A stretch of 64,000 nt of DNA. Origin: Crotophaga sulcirostris. Lineage: Eukaryota; Chordata; Aves; Cuculiformes; Crotophagidae. Under the pieces are notes generated by a model. That model did no database searches. It was not told the DNA's origin and saw only the letters and a list, made by a program, of their open reading frames with translations. The DNA is taken from the NCBI GenBank assembly GCA_013397455.1, contig VYZB01000239.1, positions 614,725-678,724 on the forward strand, in the 5' to 3' direction. Positions 26,390 to 38,150 of the stretch are shown piece by piece; the stretch's first letter is position 1, and each line of letters opens with the position of its first letter. The translations under genes were made by a program, and so were the position numbers.

Positions 26390-26722
26390 AGTGTCCTAGG
26401 GTGCATCAAGCACCACATTGCCAGCCGATCAAGGGAGGTGATTGTCCTACTCTATTCCACACTGGTGTGGCCCCACCTTGAATACTGCTGACCTCTTCTC
26501 ACTGGTGACCAATAATAGGACCCAAGGGAATGGCAGGGGAAGGTACAGGTTGGATATCAGGAAAAGGTTCTCCACCCAGTCAGTGGTGAAGCACTGGAAT
26601 AGCTCCCTAGGGAAGTAGTCGCAGCGTCAAAACTGATGAGACTCAAGAAGCATTTAGACAGGAGTTGGACTTGATGATCTTAATGGGTCCCTTCCAATGC
26701 AGGACATTCTATGATTCTATGA
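26390..26722 (+). repeat. CR1 LINE fragment with internal deletion (ORF2 end plus 3' tail)
   Basis: This is a forward CR1 copy covering part of the end of the reverse-transcriptase frame and the complete 3' tail. Plus-strand translation gives fragments like the CR1 RT C-terminus: an [12 protein letters not shown]-like segment (about 26440-26486), then LFSLVTNNRTQGNG (about 26489-26535), YRLDIRKRFST and KHWNSS. In CR1 the PHLEYC-like and LFSLVT-like segments are normally separated by roughly 70 residues. Here they are adjacent, so an internal deletion is inferred. The copy ends in ATTCTATGATTCTATGA. Frame breaks make it non-functional. Confidence 0.9.
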
Positions 26723-26942
26723 CCTTTCCTCAACATCAAACACACAAATGGCATGGAGAGACCACAATGGGTTTAAGACACACTGTTTTGGGGGAAAAAA
26801 AAAAAGAAAATACATGAGGTGGCCAAACCAAAGTTGAAGGGAGGAAGAAGGATGAACTTCCGAGAACTTGCCATAGCTATGGAGGGCATCATTGACCTAT
26901 TTGCCAGACAAGAGTGATACTGAGGGCCGGGGGTTGTGGATT

Positions 26943-26966
26943 TTTAGGATCCTATTTAGGATCCTA
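26943..26966 (+). repeat. Perfect 12-bp tandem duplication with palindromic core
   Basis: TTTAGGATCCTA occurs twice back to back (26943-26954 and 26955-26966). Each unit contains the 10-bp palindrome TAGGATCCTA. It may be a recent slippage or a target-site-like duplication; no element lies between the copies. Confidence 0.9.
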
Positions 26967-28428
26967 CAGGGTTTTAGAATGCTGTTAAAGGTATAACAGC
27001 TATAGTAGCACATAATGCCTACTTCTTTTTGTGACTCAAGAGAAAAACTTCATTCCTCTGTCAGAAACAGACATAACAAACTTTGGTGTTGATCATAACA
27101 TTGTCCTGATCCACACTCACACTACAGGTTGTGGGAGGTGAATTCACTACACATACAGTGCAAAGAAGCTGCAATTAAGCCAGGAAACCATCCTCATATT
27201 TTTTGAGGAATGCAGAATATAGTGTTATTTTCTAACAAGTCATACAAGGTATTTCTTCAGATGCTGCATTTTTCAGTGTAGACTTTCCACTGGAGCAGTC
27301 CGCACTGAACATGGTGACATTAACAGCTACATACAAATCTAAATTGCATGCTCCTTTTAAAGAAACCAAATAGCTTTGTATAAGCCATAAATGTAGTCTC
27401 TTTTTATGAAGAAACTAAAATATAAGACATTTAAGTACCAAGCAAAACATAGCCCATACACTTTCTCCTAAATATACCTTGCGTATCTTTACAAATTATG
27501 CTCAAACTAAAGGATATTGTGCACTTGCAGGATGCATTACCTTCCAGAGCAGGACACAGCAGAACAGACATGAGGCTTGGATTTTTAAACATTCAATCAC
27601 AAACTCTTTCCATGCCCTGTGGGAGGCTATTTCCAGTCTGCCTTAAGCACAAGAATGGAGTCTCTCTGACTACTGTCTATTACTTTTCCATGCTCAAGCT
27701 ATGAATGATTTCTTAATATTTTTAATCCACCTATCTGATTAAGAGATATGGCAGTGGGAGAAGGTAAGGAAATTCTATTTCACTAGAAGAAAGCTATTTT
27801 AATTAACATTGCTGAGATTCAACAGCATAAATTTAATTCTACAAATATTTTTAATTTTATTCTGTTTATTCTTAACCTCAAATTAACCAAAAAACAACAA
27901 AAACAGGCAGAGGCCGGAACATCTTCAAAACATGAGTTTCATTGTGGCATGGACCTCTGTAAGAAAACAGCATAATACGAAATAGCATTCTCTTACCCGC
28001 TGGGGTTTTTTTCCTTAGCTGAAGAGCTTCCATGGACAAGCATCCTTAAAATAGGTACTTTAAGAATGCATCTTAGTGTATGTTTGTAGCTCCATAATCA
28101 AGCATAGATTTTCTTTTATCCTGATTGTTAATGATCATGGCAGCACTGATAACACTAAGTATACAGCAATGCTTGGGCAGCAGGTCTGCTTAGTAGCTAG
28201 CATCTGCTATTAAGTACATTAGGAATTTCTATATGTGGAGTCATAAAAAGAGGTGCTAAGACCCAATACCACAACTATAAAGAACATTCTTAATTTGTTT
28301 CAAAGGGGTTAGTCATATGAATAAAGTCTAGAACATCTAACTCTAAGGAGCTCCTAATATACTTTGCATCTCTGATCACTAAATAAAATAATGCGTGTAA
28401 CCAAAATCTTTCTCAATCTTATTTGCCA

Positions 28429-28438
28429 TATATATATA
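28429..28438. repeat. Short (AT)n microsatellite
   Basis: Five AT dinucleotides in alternating purine-pyrimidine sequence. Minor. Confidence 0.7.
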
Positions 28439-30593
28439 GTATGAAATCAGCAGCATTTTCAATAGTACTCCTACTTATACAAGCTATGAAGCAAATATAG
28501 CAGTATTGGCTTTATGTTCTTATTAAATGCATACAACTGTGCATGAACGAAAAAAATCATGCCTTAATTCCACACACTTCCAAATCTACCAGTATGAGCA
28601 AATACATCTGATAGCTTGGAAATTTAAAAGTAGAAAGCAATCACAGATTACCTGAAAACTGGTTTTAGGGGTATCTAGTTGTCTGGATTCTTGTGTTTCG
28701 TAACAGAAGTCTAATTTATTACAAAAACATACCTGACAACACAACACAGTTTTTGTGGCACTCGTGAAAACTCTGTGATACAAATCAGCTGCTATGATTT
28801 CCTGTAGAAAGCATGATTCAGTCTGGATCTAAACCAACTTAAATACTTTCTGATTACAGTTAAAAGTAAGATATTTCTGGCAGAAAATGTTAGAAATGAT
28901 TAGTAGACTGTTTTACTGCACTTTTAACCCTTTTCCTCAAACCAAAACACCCTGAAAACTCAAGATCTCACCCACAAACCCGGTTAAATCTAATAAAAAA
29001 ATAAGACCCTGGTCAATGGACCTTTAATAGTAAAGTCTGTATTTCATTGAAGTTCCCAATGCTAAGAGCTGTGGACTCTTATAGATTGCAAAACATACAC
29101 TACAAAATTTAACTACTCAGCCACAGAGAGGTTATTTTGCTCAGGAGAAAGCAAAAAGACAAAACATAGTTATTTGGCAAGGAGTGCGCATAATTTTTAC
29201 CTTATGGTACTGAATGTTATTAAAAATGTTTTAAAAATCATATTCACCAGATTGCTTTAGAAAGCAAGCTATAGAGCAGCATAAGACCTTTACATTTTTA
29301 CACTCAGTCAATATTTAACATTCAATCTTGCACCCCCACACTTGGAAACTAGATATTCAAAACTCTTCCCTGGTCAAAATCCAATTAAAAGCTTGAAAGA
29401 TCTTCCTCCAGCTCCCAGGAGGAAATACAGAGAGTAAGAGGTCATTAACCCCTCAAAATTTGACCCTATCATTACAAGGTCAGTGAGGCATTTCACGAAT
29501 GGGTCCTCTAAACTGTTATTCCCATGTTACAGATAAGAAAACAAAGACAACAAATGGACTTACTGAAAATGAAAGTCCATAGAAGAAAAAAAACCACAAA
29601 CCAAACAAAACAAGAAATAGAGACTACGTAACTAACCTGTCTCTTTCTTATATTGATTTCTGTTTTTTTTTTTTTATTCATGACTCCCAAAACTTCCTTC
29701 ATAGCAAATAAACACATTCTATTGTTTCAGGTTTCCACAGAAATATGCACATGACACCCAGATCTCCCAAGTTTTCATCTGCTAAGGACTTAACTCCCAC
29801 AAACTGAAAATAGCTACTAGACATTGGAAAAATTGTTTGATTTTAACATAGAACATTCTGGTTTTGTAGTTTCTATGTCTTCTTTGATTACTTAAAAAAA
29901 TATATTGCTTTATCTTTTTCAACATTTATGTTTCTCTCTAGTATCTAAGGAAGATGAAATCCAAGGATTTGTAGAAAAATATTTTTCTTATAGACGCATC
30001 AGTGAAGCCCCAGGTTTCAGCTATAGCCCTGCTGCTTTTATTTTTCACATTTGATTAAAGAATAAATACAATATTCACCCTTCTTGTAGCTGGCAAATCT
30101 CTTCTGAAATCTGGAGCCATGCTGATGCAAAAGGAAACAAAAGCACCTTAAGTTTAGAATAAAGACTCTCATTTCTGAGTTGTGAGACACTTCTCTCAGG
30201 TTTTAGAACTGTAATTTAACACATTGGACTCAAACTTTGAGTAATCTTACACCACAATGAACAAGTAAAATTACATGTGATTTGACACAGACATTAAACA
30301 ATCTTTAGAGTCTTCATTTCATCTTATTCTCTGTACAATTTAAAATATACTTCATTCGAAAAACTAAATTCCATTTTTAGTAACAATACAGTGATGTATA
30401 AAACAGAATTTCTAGAAGTTTAAAAATATTTGGAATTTTAAAAACACAAAAAATATAGAAGAAACACTACCTTCTTATATAAAATAAGTCAACTTTTTTT
30501 CCATCTTCTTTACTTAGATATGCCCTGAATCCTTCTGCATTTGAGGAAACAGCAAAAAAGTCCAAGAAAATATTTGGATTTGCCCTTATTTTG

Positions 30594-30707
30594 AGTTTCA
30601 GAAATTCAAAATTCCATCTTTAAAATTTGTTAATACCACTGAAAATATTATTTATAATGCCTTTAAGAAACTTTTCATGGCAAAATTACATGGTATGCAA
30701 GTTCACT
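30594..30707 (+). repeat. Copy A of a 114-bp dispersed direct repeat
   Basis: This segment aligns without gaps to 32609-32722. By hand count about 20 of 114 positions differ, most of them transitions, giving about 82% identity. Shared landmarks are AAAATTCCATCTTTAAAATT, AATATTATTTAT, CTTTAAGAAAC and TGGCAAAA. Similarity stops abruptly at the right edge. It is not a family I recognise. The two copies are either an old local duplication or two insertions of an uncharacterised or very old repeat. Confidence 0.9.
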
Positions 30708-32608
30708 GTTCAAAAATCTGTTTTGGAGTTAGCATATCCTTGTCAAAATCTGGCATTCTTAATTTGAAGTGAGTATCTGTAGTCTATCAGAGCTTCTCAA
30801 TAAAAACTTTTGGTAATCATCAATATCTTCCCATCCCAACCACCAGAAAACCAACACATTTCTAAAATTTGCAAGAATTACAAAACCTGGTCTTTAAAAT
30901 AACTATCAAAGCACTTAAGACCAAAATCCAAGTGCACTGCGTTTTTTAAAGTGAATCAGAATAGACTGTAGGCCGCACACCATCTATACAAAGAGAAATT
31001 TCTTGACAGCCAGAAGAAGCAGCCAAGTATCTGGCCTAGATTTTCCAACATATTGGAAGAGGCATCGCTCCAATGATGTGATTCCATGGTAAGTTTCCTT
31101 ACGTCATCAGCTAAAGACCGCTGATAAGATTTAAATACTTTAATACTTAGTTTGATTTACACAAAGGGATTTCCAGAACAGGTATTAATGTTCCTTTAGC
31201 TGATGTAATAATACATTATCATTGACTCTGTCCAAATACGACACCTGTGGTTTGGTAGCCACAGCTGTTGAACAGAGGCATTCTCCTTTCATTTTCAAGA
31301 GGCTGCTCATTTTTTGGTAGCAGTAGTTGGCCATAAGTGATCTGACAGGAAAATGCCTCCGTCTGGTGTCAAGAAATAGACTAACAGCAACTCTTTTTTA
31401 TTATTTAGTTGTTAAACTCTTCACTTTATTCTATACATGGGAATTTGGATTCGTTTTAAAGTTCCATTCAAAGGTTCCATCTATGTGAAAGAGGCAAACA
31501 AAACGGTCAAAAAACCCCAAAGCAACATTACCACCTTTATTTTCAAACATTTATGAACATGGATTTTTAGTTTGTACTTCAAAAACTGAATTTTTAAAAA
31601 GTGTTCTGAGGTACTAAGAGGCATTTCTGCTTTGTTAAGGATATTCATGTTTATTTAGGGTACGTAGGCAGGCTGACAGGCTATATGCACATTCTAATGT
31701 TTAGACAATCTAAGACATTGTAGTAGCACAAATGAAATTGCATTTTTCCTCCTGAGTCTCATAAAAAGACCTTGGTTTATGCCACTATCATCATAATTAT
31801 TTGTAAGCCATATTACTTGCCATATTACTGGCCCAGAAATAACTACATAAGGCAGAAATGAGTACACATTTACAGAGAAGAGCTCCTAGAAGCTTTATCT
31901 TAACATTTCTGCACACCATTTGACATGCTTGGCTGGACCTCTGAGTAAAAATAAATTATCATTTTACGTTTGAAGGTGTACTTTTGTAGTGGATTAAAAT
32001 TCATGCATCTTTCATTTGATGACTGCTTCAGGCTTTCTTTCTAGGCAGCTTCAAAAGGGGGAATATATATGCCTTTTTAATGCCGAGCTGCCTTTTTAAG
32101 CTGGACAAATATGAGTTACAATGTGCTCCAAGGGAAACAAAAAAAGGAACACATTAAAAAAATTGTCATTTGTGTGAAGAAAATAACTCCTGAAATAGAT
32201 GTTTCCATACTTCCGGGACAAACTCATCACTATTGTAAGCAGACATTTTAAAGACTTATTCTCATTAAGTAAAGCATCTATATTAATATGTCCACCCCAT
32301 TTCAATTTTAAATATCACTTTGCTAAACACCTAACTCATTATTAGAACCTAAAGGCTTATGAAGCCTACATAGTCATCGATTTTATCAGCAGAAAATTTA
32401 TTATTTCATTATGATTCAGCAGAATTACTGAGGTACTCAATTTGAAAATGCCTACAATCTTCAGCTTTGTTCAGAACGTAGTTCTGGGCATAATGTTTAG
32501 TCATCTGTGCCTATAGAAAGAAATCTGGTCAAGAGAATTGTGACATAGCTTATATACTTCCTAGAATATTAATTTATATTGTTTAGGAGTGTGTTTTTTC
32601 GCTGCAGT
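30708..32608. other. Spacer between the two 114-bp repeats
   Basis: About 1.9 kb of AT-rich, gene-free DNA. No reverse transcriptase, gag-like or transposase-like frame is visible, so the flanking repeats do not look like LTRs of a preserved element. A patch at 31060-31260 has several transcription-factor-like sites and is listed separately. Confidence 0.65.
31060..31265. promoter_or_regulatory. Candidate regulatory patch (CRE-like, GATA, RUNX, E-box motifs)
   Basis: Within about 200 bp there is a CRE/ATF-like TTACGTCA at 31099-31106, a GATA core in CTGATAAGA near 31120, a RUNX-like TGTGGTTT near 31246, and CACCTG and CAGCTG E-boxes either side of the RUNX-like site. The CpG in the CRE is rare in this AT-rich, CpG-poor window. 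Clustered motifs suggest a cis-regulatory element, but short motifs are common by chance and no conservation data were available. Confidence 0.22.
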
Positions 32609-32722
32609 AGTTTCACAAAATTAAAATTCCATCTTTAAAATTTGTCAATATCACCCAAAATATTATTTATGGCACCTTTAAGAAACTACTCGTGGCAAAA
32701 CCATATGGTACACAATTTCACT
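32609..32722 (+). repeat. Copy B of the 114-bp dispersed direct repeat
   Basis: The partner of 30594-30707 in the same orientation, 2015 bases downstream and colinear without any indel. The right edge of similarity coincides in both copies (after TTCACT). The flanks do not align ungapped beyond these limits, so this is not the visible end of a larger tandem duplication. Confidence 0.9.
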
Positions 32723-35309
32723 TACATCAGTATAGCTCCTGTTCCGATTCTGATGCAAAACCAGAATACATCTTAGTCCTCTGAATTTACCACAATGTAT
32801 TACTCCAGCACAAAACCCCTTCTATATAAATTACTGTATCCATGAACAGAAAAGATGCTACTTTTGCTACTTTAATCAGGCTATGGTATGAAAAGAACAT
32901 AGAATATGGTGTATAGAAGTGTTTTGAGAACCTACAGGTTTTCAATTCATGTCCTGCAGGGGCACAGAAAATTATGCAAGGTGTCTGAGAACGAGGGTCA
33001 ATGACCAAACTCTTTTGTAACAAAATTAACCCCTATTTTCATAATTAGTTTTTGGAAACATTTGGAAAGTTAGATAGGTCTAATTCAGTAGTGACTCATG
33101 CACATTCAGCAAAATATTTAAGTTTGTGAGGAGCAAAACCGGAGAAAAATTCTGAAGGGTTAGACAACCAGTAAATAGATTAGGAAGGTAAATTGCCAGA
33201 ACAATTACTAAGTGAACAGAACTTCCAAAATTGTTTTATGCAATATTACTCTTAACAGCAATTGACGAAAAAAAAATCTACTTTTCAGCAGAACAGATGG
33301 AAATTTATCATTAAATTGTTTTACAACCTTTTAAGAAGCAGACTTTAGAGTTTTACACCAAATGCTACTTTAAATCACTAGGAAAAGTTGTTTCTTTCAA
33401 AGTCCTACAAAAAAAATAGATTCAATAAATAAGAATATTATTTACTTCTACCACCAGTCAGGACTATTCTAAGTACTGTTTTAGCAGACAGTAGGGTTGT
33501 CCCCAATTTAAAGAATTCAAGGTTTACAAGCTCCTCAGAGGAATCACTCAGAGATGGCATAGGTATCTCGCAACCACAGGAAAGGGATGGAACGACAATA
33601 TGAAGTACAAAATAGTACATTCTGTAACACTCTGGCTAAATGGTGTACTGGTGGGAGGTTTCTAGGAAAATATTTAGCACTGGAACAGAGGTTCTAAGAG
33701 TCTCTTTACAGCATTTTCCTTGCAGCAGGTTGATGTGCAACAGTCACACAGTGCAGGCAACAGAGATCTGCGTAGAATTCCCACTGCTGCACATCCAATA
33801 GCAATTATGAATCCCACAATTTAGATGGTTAAAAACCTTAAAAAATTCCAAACAAAATGAAATTTTAAAATACCTTTGTAATTGCCATGTTTCAGTTCTA
33901 AGGAATCACGTGACAAAAGTTGCAGCTCACAAACCCAGTGAAAAAGGATTGTTCACCATGGCCGAGATGCTTGACACTTCTATCTCAGCTGCCAAAATCA
34001 CACAAAGAGCTCATTTAATTTAGCTGAGACCAATTATTTGATCTAGCAGAGAATCACCATATTGCTTTACCATCATCTTCACAGATTATGTGTGACCTTT
34101 TGTTTTTCTATAATTACAACTTATAAAAGATAACAACAGAGAATTTAATGTGCAAACATTTGCTACAATTACAGGTCTGGCCAAATGAAATTCCCGATGC
34201 TGCAGTCCTGGAATACATGAGCAGGCATCATAAATCTAGAATCAATTCTATACGATAGGTTGTGCAAATAAGAGCAGAACAAACACAAAATCCTCTGAAA
34301 CTGAAAGATTCAAAGTAAATGAGGCTTTTGGATAACACCATAGTAGTTTAATGTTCTGATTTTATAAATGTTGAATAGCAGAACAGGGAGAGAACTTGCT
34401 CCTGACTAATACATTATCCCAGGAGTAATGAAACAGAACTGACAGATGTGAAAGAAAGTCATGCTGATATTTCCTAAAGATGTATTGCTTCTTTCTTAGT
34501 AAAAGAAAAATAACAATGCTTTCCAGGGCAAAGTCAGTTGCATATAGCCATATTTTAACAAGGTTCAACCAGGACAAAATATCGATAGAACCCAAAAAAC
34601 AACCACAAAAAAATCCTACAGCACTGATAAGTCAGGCATCTGCAATAGATCCATTCATTTTACTAGGCACAACAAAATTCTCTGGTCTGTTTGTCAGACA
34701 GTCATTTAGGACCTACTCCACTGCAGCTCTAATATTAAAGACTTCTGTTGACTTCTGTGATCTTTGGCATAGGAGCTGAGATTTTTTAACTATAAAGAGA
34801 AGTCATACCCATTTGCACAGGTGAAAATTACAGTACAGGGTAGAAAAAAATAAAATATAGACCCTAATGTACTTTTTTATGGCATAAATAACAATTCAAA
34901 AAGGTTAATCTAGTAACACCTTGCAGACAGCTGTTAAACGAGACCTTCTCTGGCTTGCCAAAGGTGAAGAGCACAGTGGAAAAGTCCAAGATTGTCTGTC
35001 TGTGGTGGGGGAGACTGCAGCATTGGATTTCACTGGCTCAAAAAGCACTGAACTACTCCTTTTCTGGTATATTACCTTGAAAATGATATCTCTACAACAA
35101 GCTATTTTAACACACTTAGCTCATGTTTTTGGACATACTGTACATATTTAGTCCTAAGCAAACTCATTTGCTGTGCTTGCTAGTTTCAAATTTCTGTTGA
35201 GAAGTGCCAACCATACAGTGGTGAATCTTTATCTTATGGTGTACAATGTTGTCCTCCTTCCGTAAGGAGTCTTGCAGCAAGAGGTATAGGCTAGAACTTC
35301 ACCACAAAC
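32723..35309. other. Gene-free stretch
   Basis: AT-rich DNA without a recognisable gene or transposon. The part around 33950-34130 has several homeodomain-like cores (TTAATTTAG, CCAATTATT) and could be regulatory, but the evidence is too thin for a separate entry. A slightly GC-richer, unidentified segment lies at 34918-35045. Confidence 0.65.
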
Positions 35310-36084
35310 CACAGAATCATAAAGTCATGTAGTCCAGAAAATATCCTCAGAAGTCACCTAGTCCAGCCTCCTACTGCAAGAACATTCAGCAATTGGCCTG
35401 TATTTTCCTTAGCACTTTTCTTTGGCTGTGAATGCACTTCTATAATATAATACATTACGGTTGCCTTTCATATCCCTCTTGTTTTTTCAGCTCCAGTTGA
35501 GCTTTCAGTTTCCTAATTCTATCCCTGCATCCTGAGGCAATGTCTCCATATTGCTCCTGGGTAGTCCATCACTGCTTCCACCTTCTCTGTACCTCCTTCT
35601 TCTGTTTAAGCTCAATCAAGAGTTCCTCACTTACCCATTCTGGCCTACCGTGAAGCTTGCTTGACTTTCTAAGTACTTCAATAGACTGGTTTTGTGCTTT
35701 GAGGAGGTTGTCTTGGAACAGTTGTCCTGCGTCCCTTTGACCCTCCACAGCAGTCTTCCACTATGGCTGCCAAGAGAATCCCTGAATAAGCCAAAACCAG
35801 TTTTCCTAAAGTCCAAGCTTGTGATCTTACTCTTATTTAGTCTACCACACAGGATTTTAAACTCCACAGTCTCATGGTTACTGTGGGGAAGGATGCCCTT
35901 GTCCTTTATACCTTTGACTGGTTCTTCCTTGGTTTTGAGGAGGAGATTCAGCAGAACACCTCTCCTACTCAGCTCATCATTCATCTGTCTAAAGAAACTG
36001 TCTTCTCTTTGCCACGCAAGTCTATTATGCTTCCAGTATATTTTGGAGCAGCTGAAGTCTCCCATGGATACAGCAGCCTGTGCC
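35310..36084 (-). pseudogene. CR1 LINE remnant: ORF2 endonuclease fragment joined to CR1 3' end
   Basis: The minus strand from about 36084 down to 35460 translates as the C-terminal half of the CR1 ORF2 apurinic-type endonuclease and the linker towards the reverse transcriptase. Landmarks are MGDFS at 36065-36051, TVEFKIL, LDFRKTGFGLFRD, then after a frameshift and a stop KQKKEVQRRWKQ and KLKAQLELKKQEG. Two catalytic positions are changed. The family GDFN is GDFS, and the family SDH is SNH (35874-35882), so the nuclease could not be active even in frame. From 35400 to 35310 the sequence matches a CR1 3' end (GGCTGGACTAGGTGACTTCTG, then a degenerate tail). The whole reverse-transcriptase region between these two parts is missing. 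The element could instead be two separate fragments. It is an old, dead copy. Confidence 0.82.
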
Positions 36085-36286
36085 TACCCTACACACGCAC
36101 GTTAAAATTTATTTCACTTTCACCAGCTTGCATCTCTGTGTCTATTTGCAATAAACACACTATATCCACTTTCAAAGGCAGCAGTACTACCGCCTTGTCC
36201 TGTTTGTCCCTGCTGCACTGCTACTCAACAGGAGAATGCACTATGTACGCCATTTCCTGGGAGTTACAGAAAGGTCCTACCATCAG
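36085..36286. other. Unassigned segment between two CR1 pieces
   Basis: About 200 bp lie between the endonuclease remnant and the next CR1 tail. They may be diverged upstream CR1 ORF2 sequence on the minus strand, but I cannot align them with confidence. No gene is seen. Confidence 0.5.
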
Positions 36287-36550
36287 GAATCATAGAATCA
36301 TGGAATGGTTTGGGTTGGAAGGAACCTTAAAGCCCATCCCGCTAGCCACCACCCTGCCATGGGCAGGGACACCTCCCACTGGATCAGGGGGCTCAAAGCC
36401 CCATCCAACCTGGTCTTCAACACCTCCAGGGATGGGGAAGCCACCACTGCTCTGGGCAACCTGTGCCAGGGCCTCACCACCATCACAGTAAAACATTTCC
36501 TCCAAATATCTGATCTAAATGTCTCCTCTTTCAGCTTAAAATTATTTGAT
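36287..36550 (-). repeat. CR1 LINE, 3'-end fragment
   Basis: The inverted CR1 tail (GAATCATAGAATCATGGAATGG) starts the plus-strand reading, followed by GGAAGGAACCTTAAAGCCCATCC, GGGACACCTCCCACTGGATC and CACCTCCAGGGATGGGG blocks. On the minus strand the end of ORF2 reads RPWHRLPRAVVASPSLEVL, where the family has RLPREVV..SPSLEV. The 5' truncation lies near 36550, where similarity decays. It closely resembles the copy at 43042-43372, so both probably belong to one subfamily. It sits directly downstream of the minus-strand CR1 remnant, so one may have inserted next to or into the other. Confidence 0.93.
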
Positions 36551-38131
36551 CAGAACAGTAAACTGGAGAATTAGTAGAATGCCCTTTTATGTTCTATTGG
36601 CTTTCACAGCTTATCTTCCTACTTTGGTTGTTAGATCGCAACTATGCTCTGACACAATATGCTATGACTGGAAGCCAAAGTACTTTCTCATCAGTTTGAC
36701 CTTCTAACTTATATCCATACAGAGGCATGGAACTTACCCTATTTCACTGCAGCTGCAAAAAGTGTGACAATAATAATTCAGGAAAATAAATACCGTAGGA
36801 AATTGCTACCTTTGATTTTAGAGGCAAGCACAAAACATAAATGCCATTTGCTTACACAATTTTTTAAACAGCATAAACAAGGGACTTGCAGGTCACATGA
36901 TCTTTCCCTTTCTTTTCAGCTAACATAAGGAACATTTTTCTCTTCTCACTCTTCTTATCTCTTCTCATTATAGGGACGTTTTCCTCCTCCCTGCTTAGGC
37001 AGTGGAACTGAATGCTGATGAGACAAAACTAGGTGCAACACTAGACACTCTCTGTCAGTCTGGTTCCCCAAGCTGCTACCCACCCAACTCAGGCTGTTTT
37101 GAGTGACAGTTAAGCCAGATTTACCAAACTGCAGTGACTTTTATTCATATATGCTAGGTTAATCAGGTCCTTCTGTCGTTCCCAATCAGTCATGAATAAA
37201 CACAAGCATGATTGTTTTGGGAGATTTGAAATATAAAAAATTCTTAGCAATTTTGACTAATAACGTTTTGTCTTTGTTGAAGAGGTAACAGATAGCACTC
37301 AGCCTACGATCAAACAAACAAAAAAAAACCACAAAAAAAGCCTCAATTTTCCTGATTTACAAACTCACTAACCACACAAAGTTGTAAAATCACTAGAGAT
37401 TTGCAAAAGAACACAAATATTAAAGTAAGCAAACTTAAAATCTTTGAGATTAGATTAAAAATCTAATGCAGCCCCTTGATCCAAGTATCCAACCAATAAG
37501 TGTATCTCATTACTTAACGTTAAATATAGAGCACAGATCCTTATATGGGTAAAATGGCTTAATACCTACAATTTTAAATTCTAATGAAATAAAGCATAAA
37601 TGCATTAGAATGATTAAGCCTTTTATTGTTCTGTTTTTTAAATTCATGCTCCAAAAATAAGCATTGTAACTACTCTAAACCCATCTTCCACCCTGAAGCC
37701 TAGAATTTGGTTTTAGCCAAAAATTAATGAAATTTTGTTTCTCCACTCTGCTAATCAAGCCAAGAGGGGGTTTTATGCACCTTAGAGATAATGCTGCCTA
37801 AGGTCTTGTGGGAAGTTAGAGTTAGGAGCACTGTAGGCCCTTTCAATTCTTGATCTTCTTTCTCAGGAAATTTTCACGTGTTTCACAACTAGGGAACCAC
37901 CAGGATCTCATTCTCACACACTCATATTACTACAAACCAAAATAAATATACCTCCGATGGTGATAAGGGATAGATGAAGGAACAGACAGGAGGGTGAAAG
38001 TGAGTGTCACACCAAGGAAAGCACAAAGAATACTTTATAAGGTAGCACAACTCATGACTTCACAGCAGTAAAACTCCAAGTCTTGGTCAAATTCCTGCAA
38101 GTACTTATCAATCAGCATGACCTTAATTCTT

Positions 38132-38150
38132 AAATATATATGTGTGTGTG
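38132..38150 (+). repeat. (AT)n(GT)n microsatellite
   Basis: About four AT units run directly into about six GT units. Alternating purine-pyrimidine sequence, a possible polymorphic marker and weak Z-DNA former. Confidence 0.85.

Larger units (their letters stand above)
26723..30593. other. Gene-free stretch
   Basis: No gene is recognised. Just after the CR1 tail there is an A-rich run near 26791-26808. A short unrecognised open stretch ends at a stop near 26920. A perfect 12-bp tandem duplication lies at 26943-26966. A poly-T tract lies near 29665-29679. The rest is AT-rich DNA without visible repeats. Confidence 0.65.

Noticed and set aside
29661..29679. Poly-T tract as the reverse tail of a processed pseudogene
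   Set aside because: No gene-like sequence lies next to it on the side where a retrocopy body should be.
30594..32722. Reading the paired 114-bp repeats as LTRs of a retrovirus-like element
   Set aside because: The repeats are too short, lack LTR ends, and the 1.9 kb between them has no gag-, protease- or polymerase-like frame.
35874..36491. 205-codon open frame on the plus strand
   Set aside because: It runs antisense to a CR1 endonuclease remnant and through the next CR1 tail. Its peptide comes from repeat sequence read on the wrong strand.
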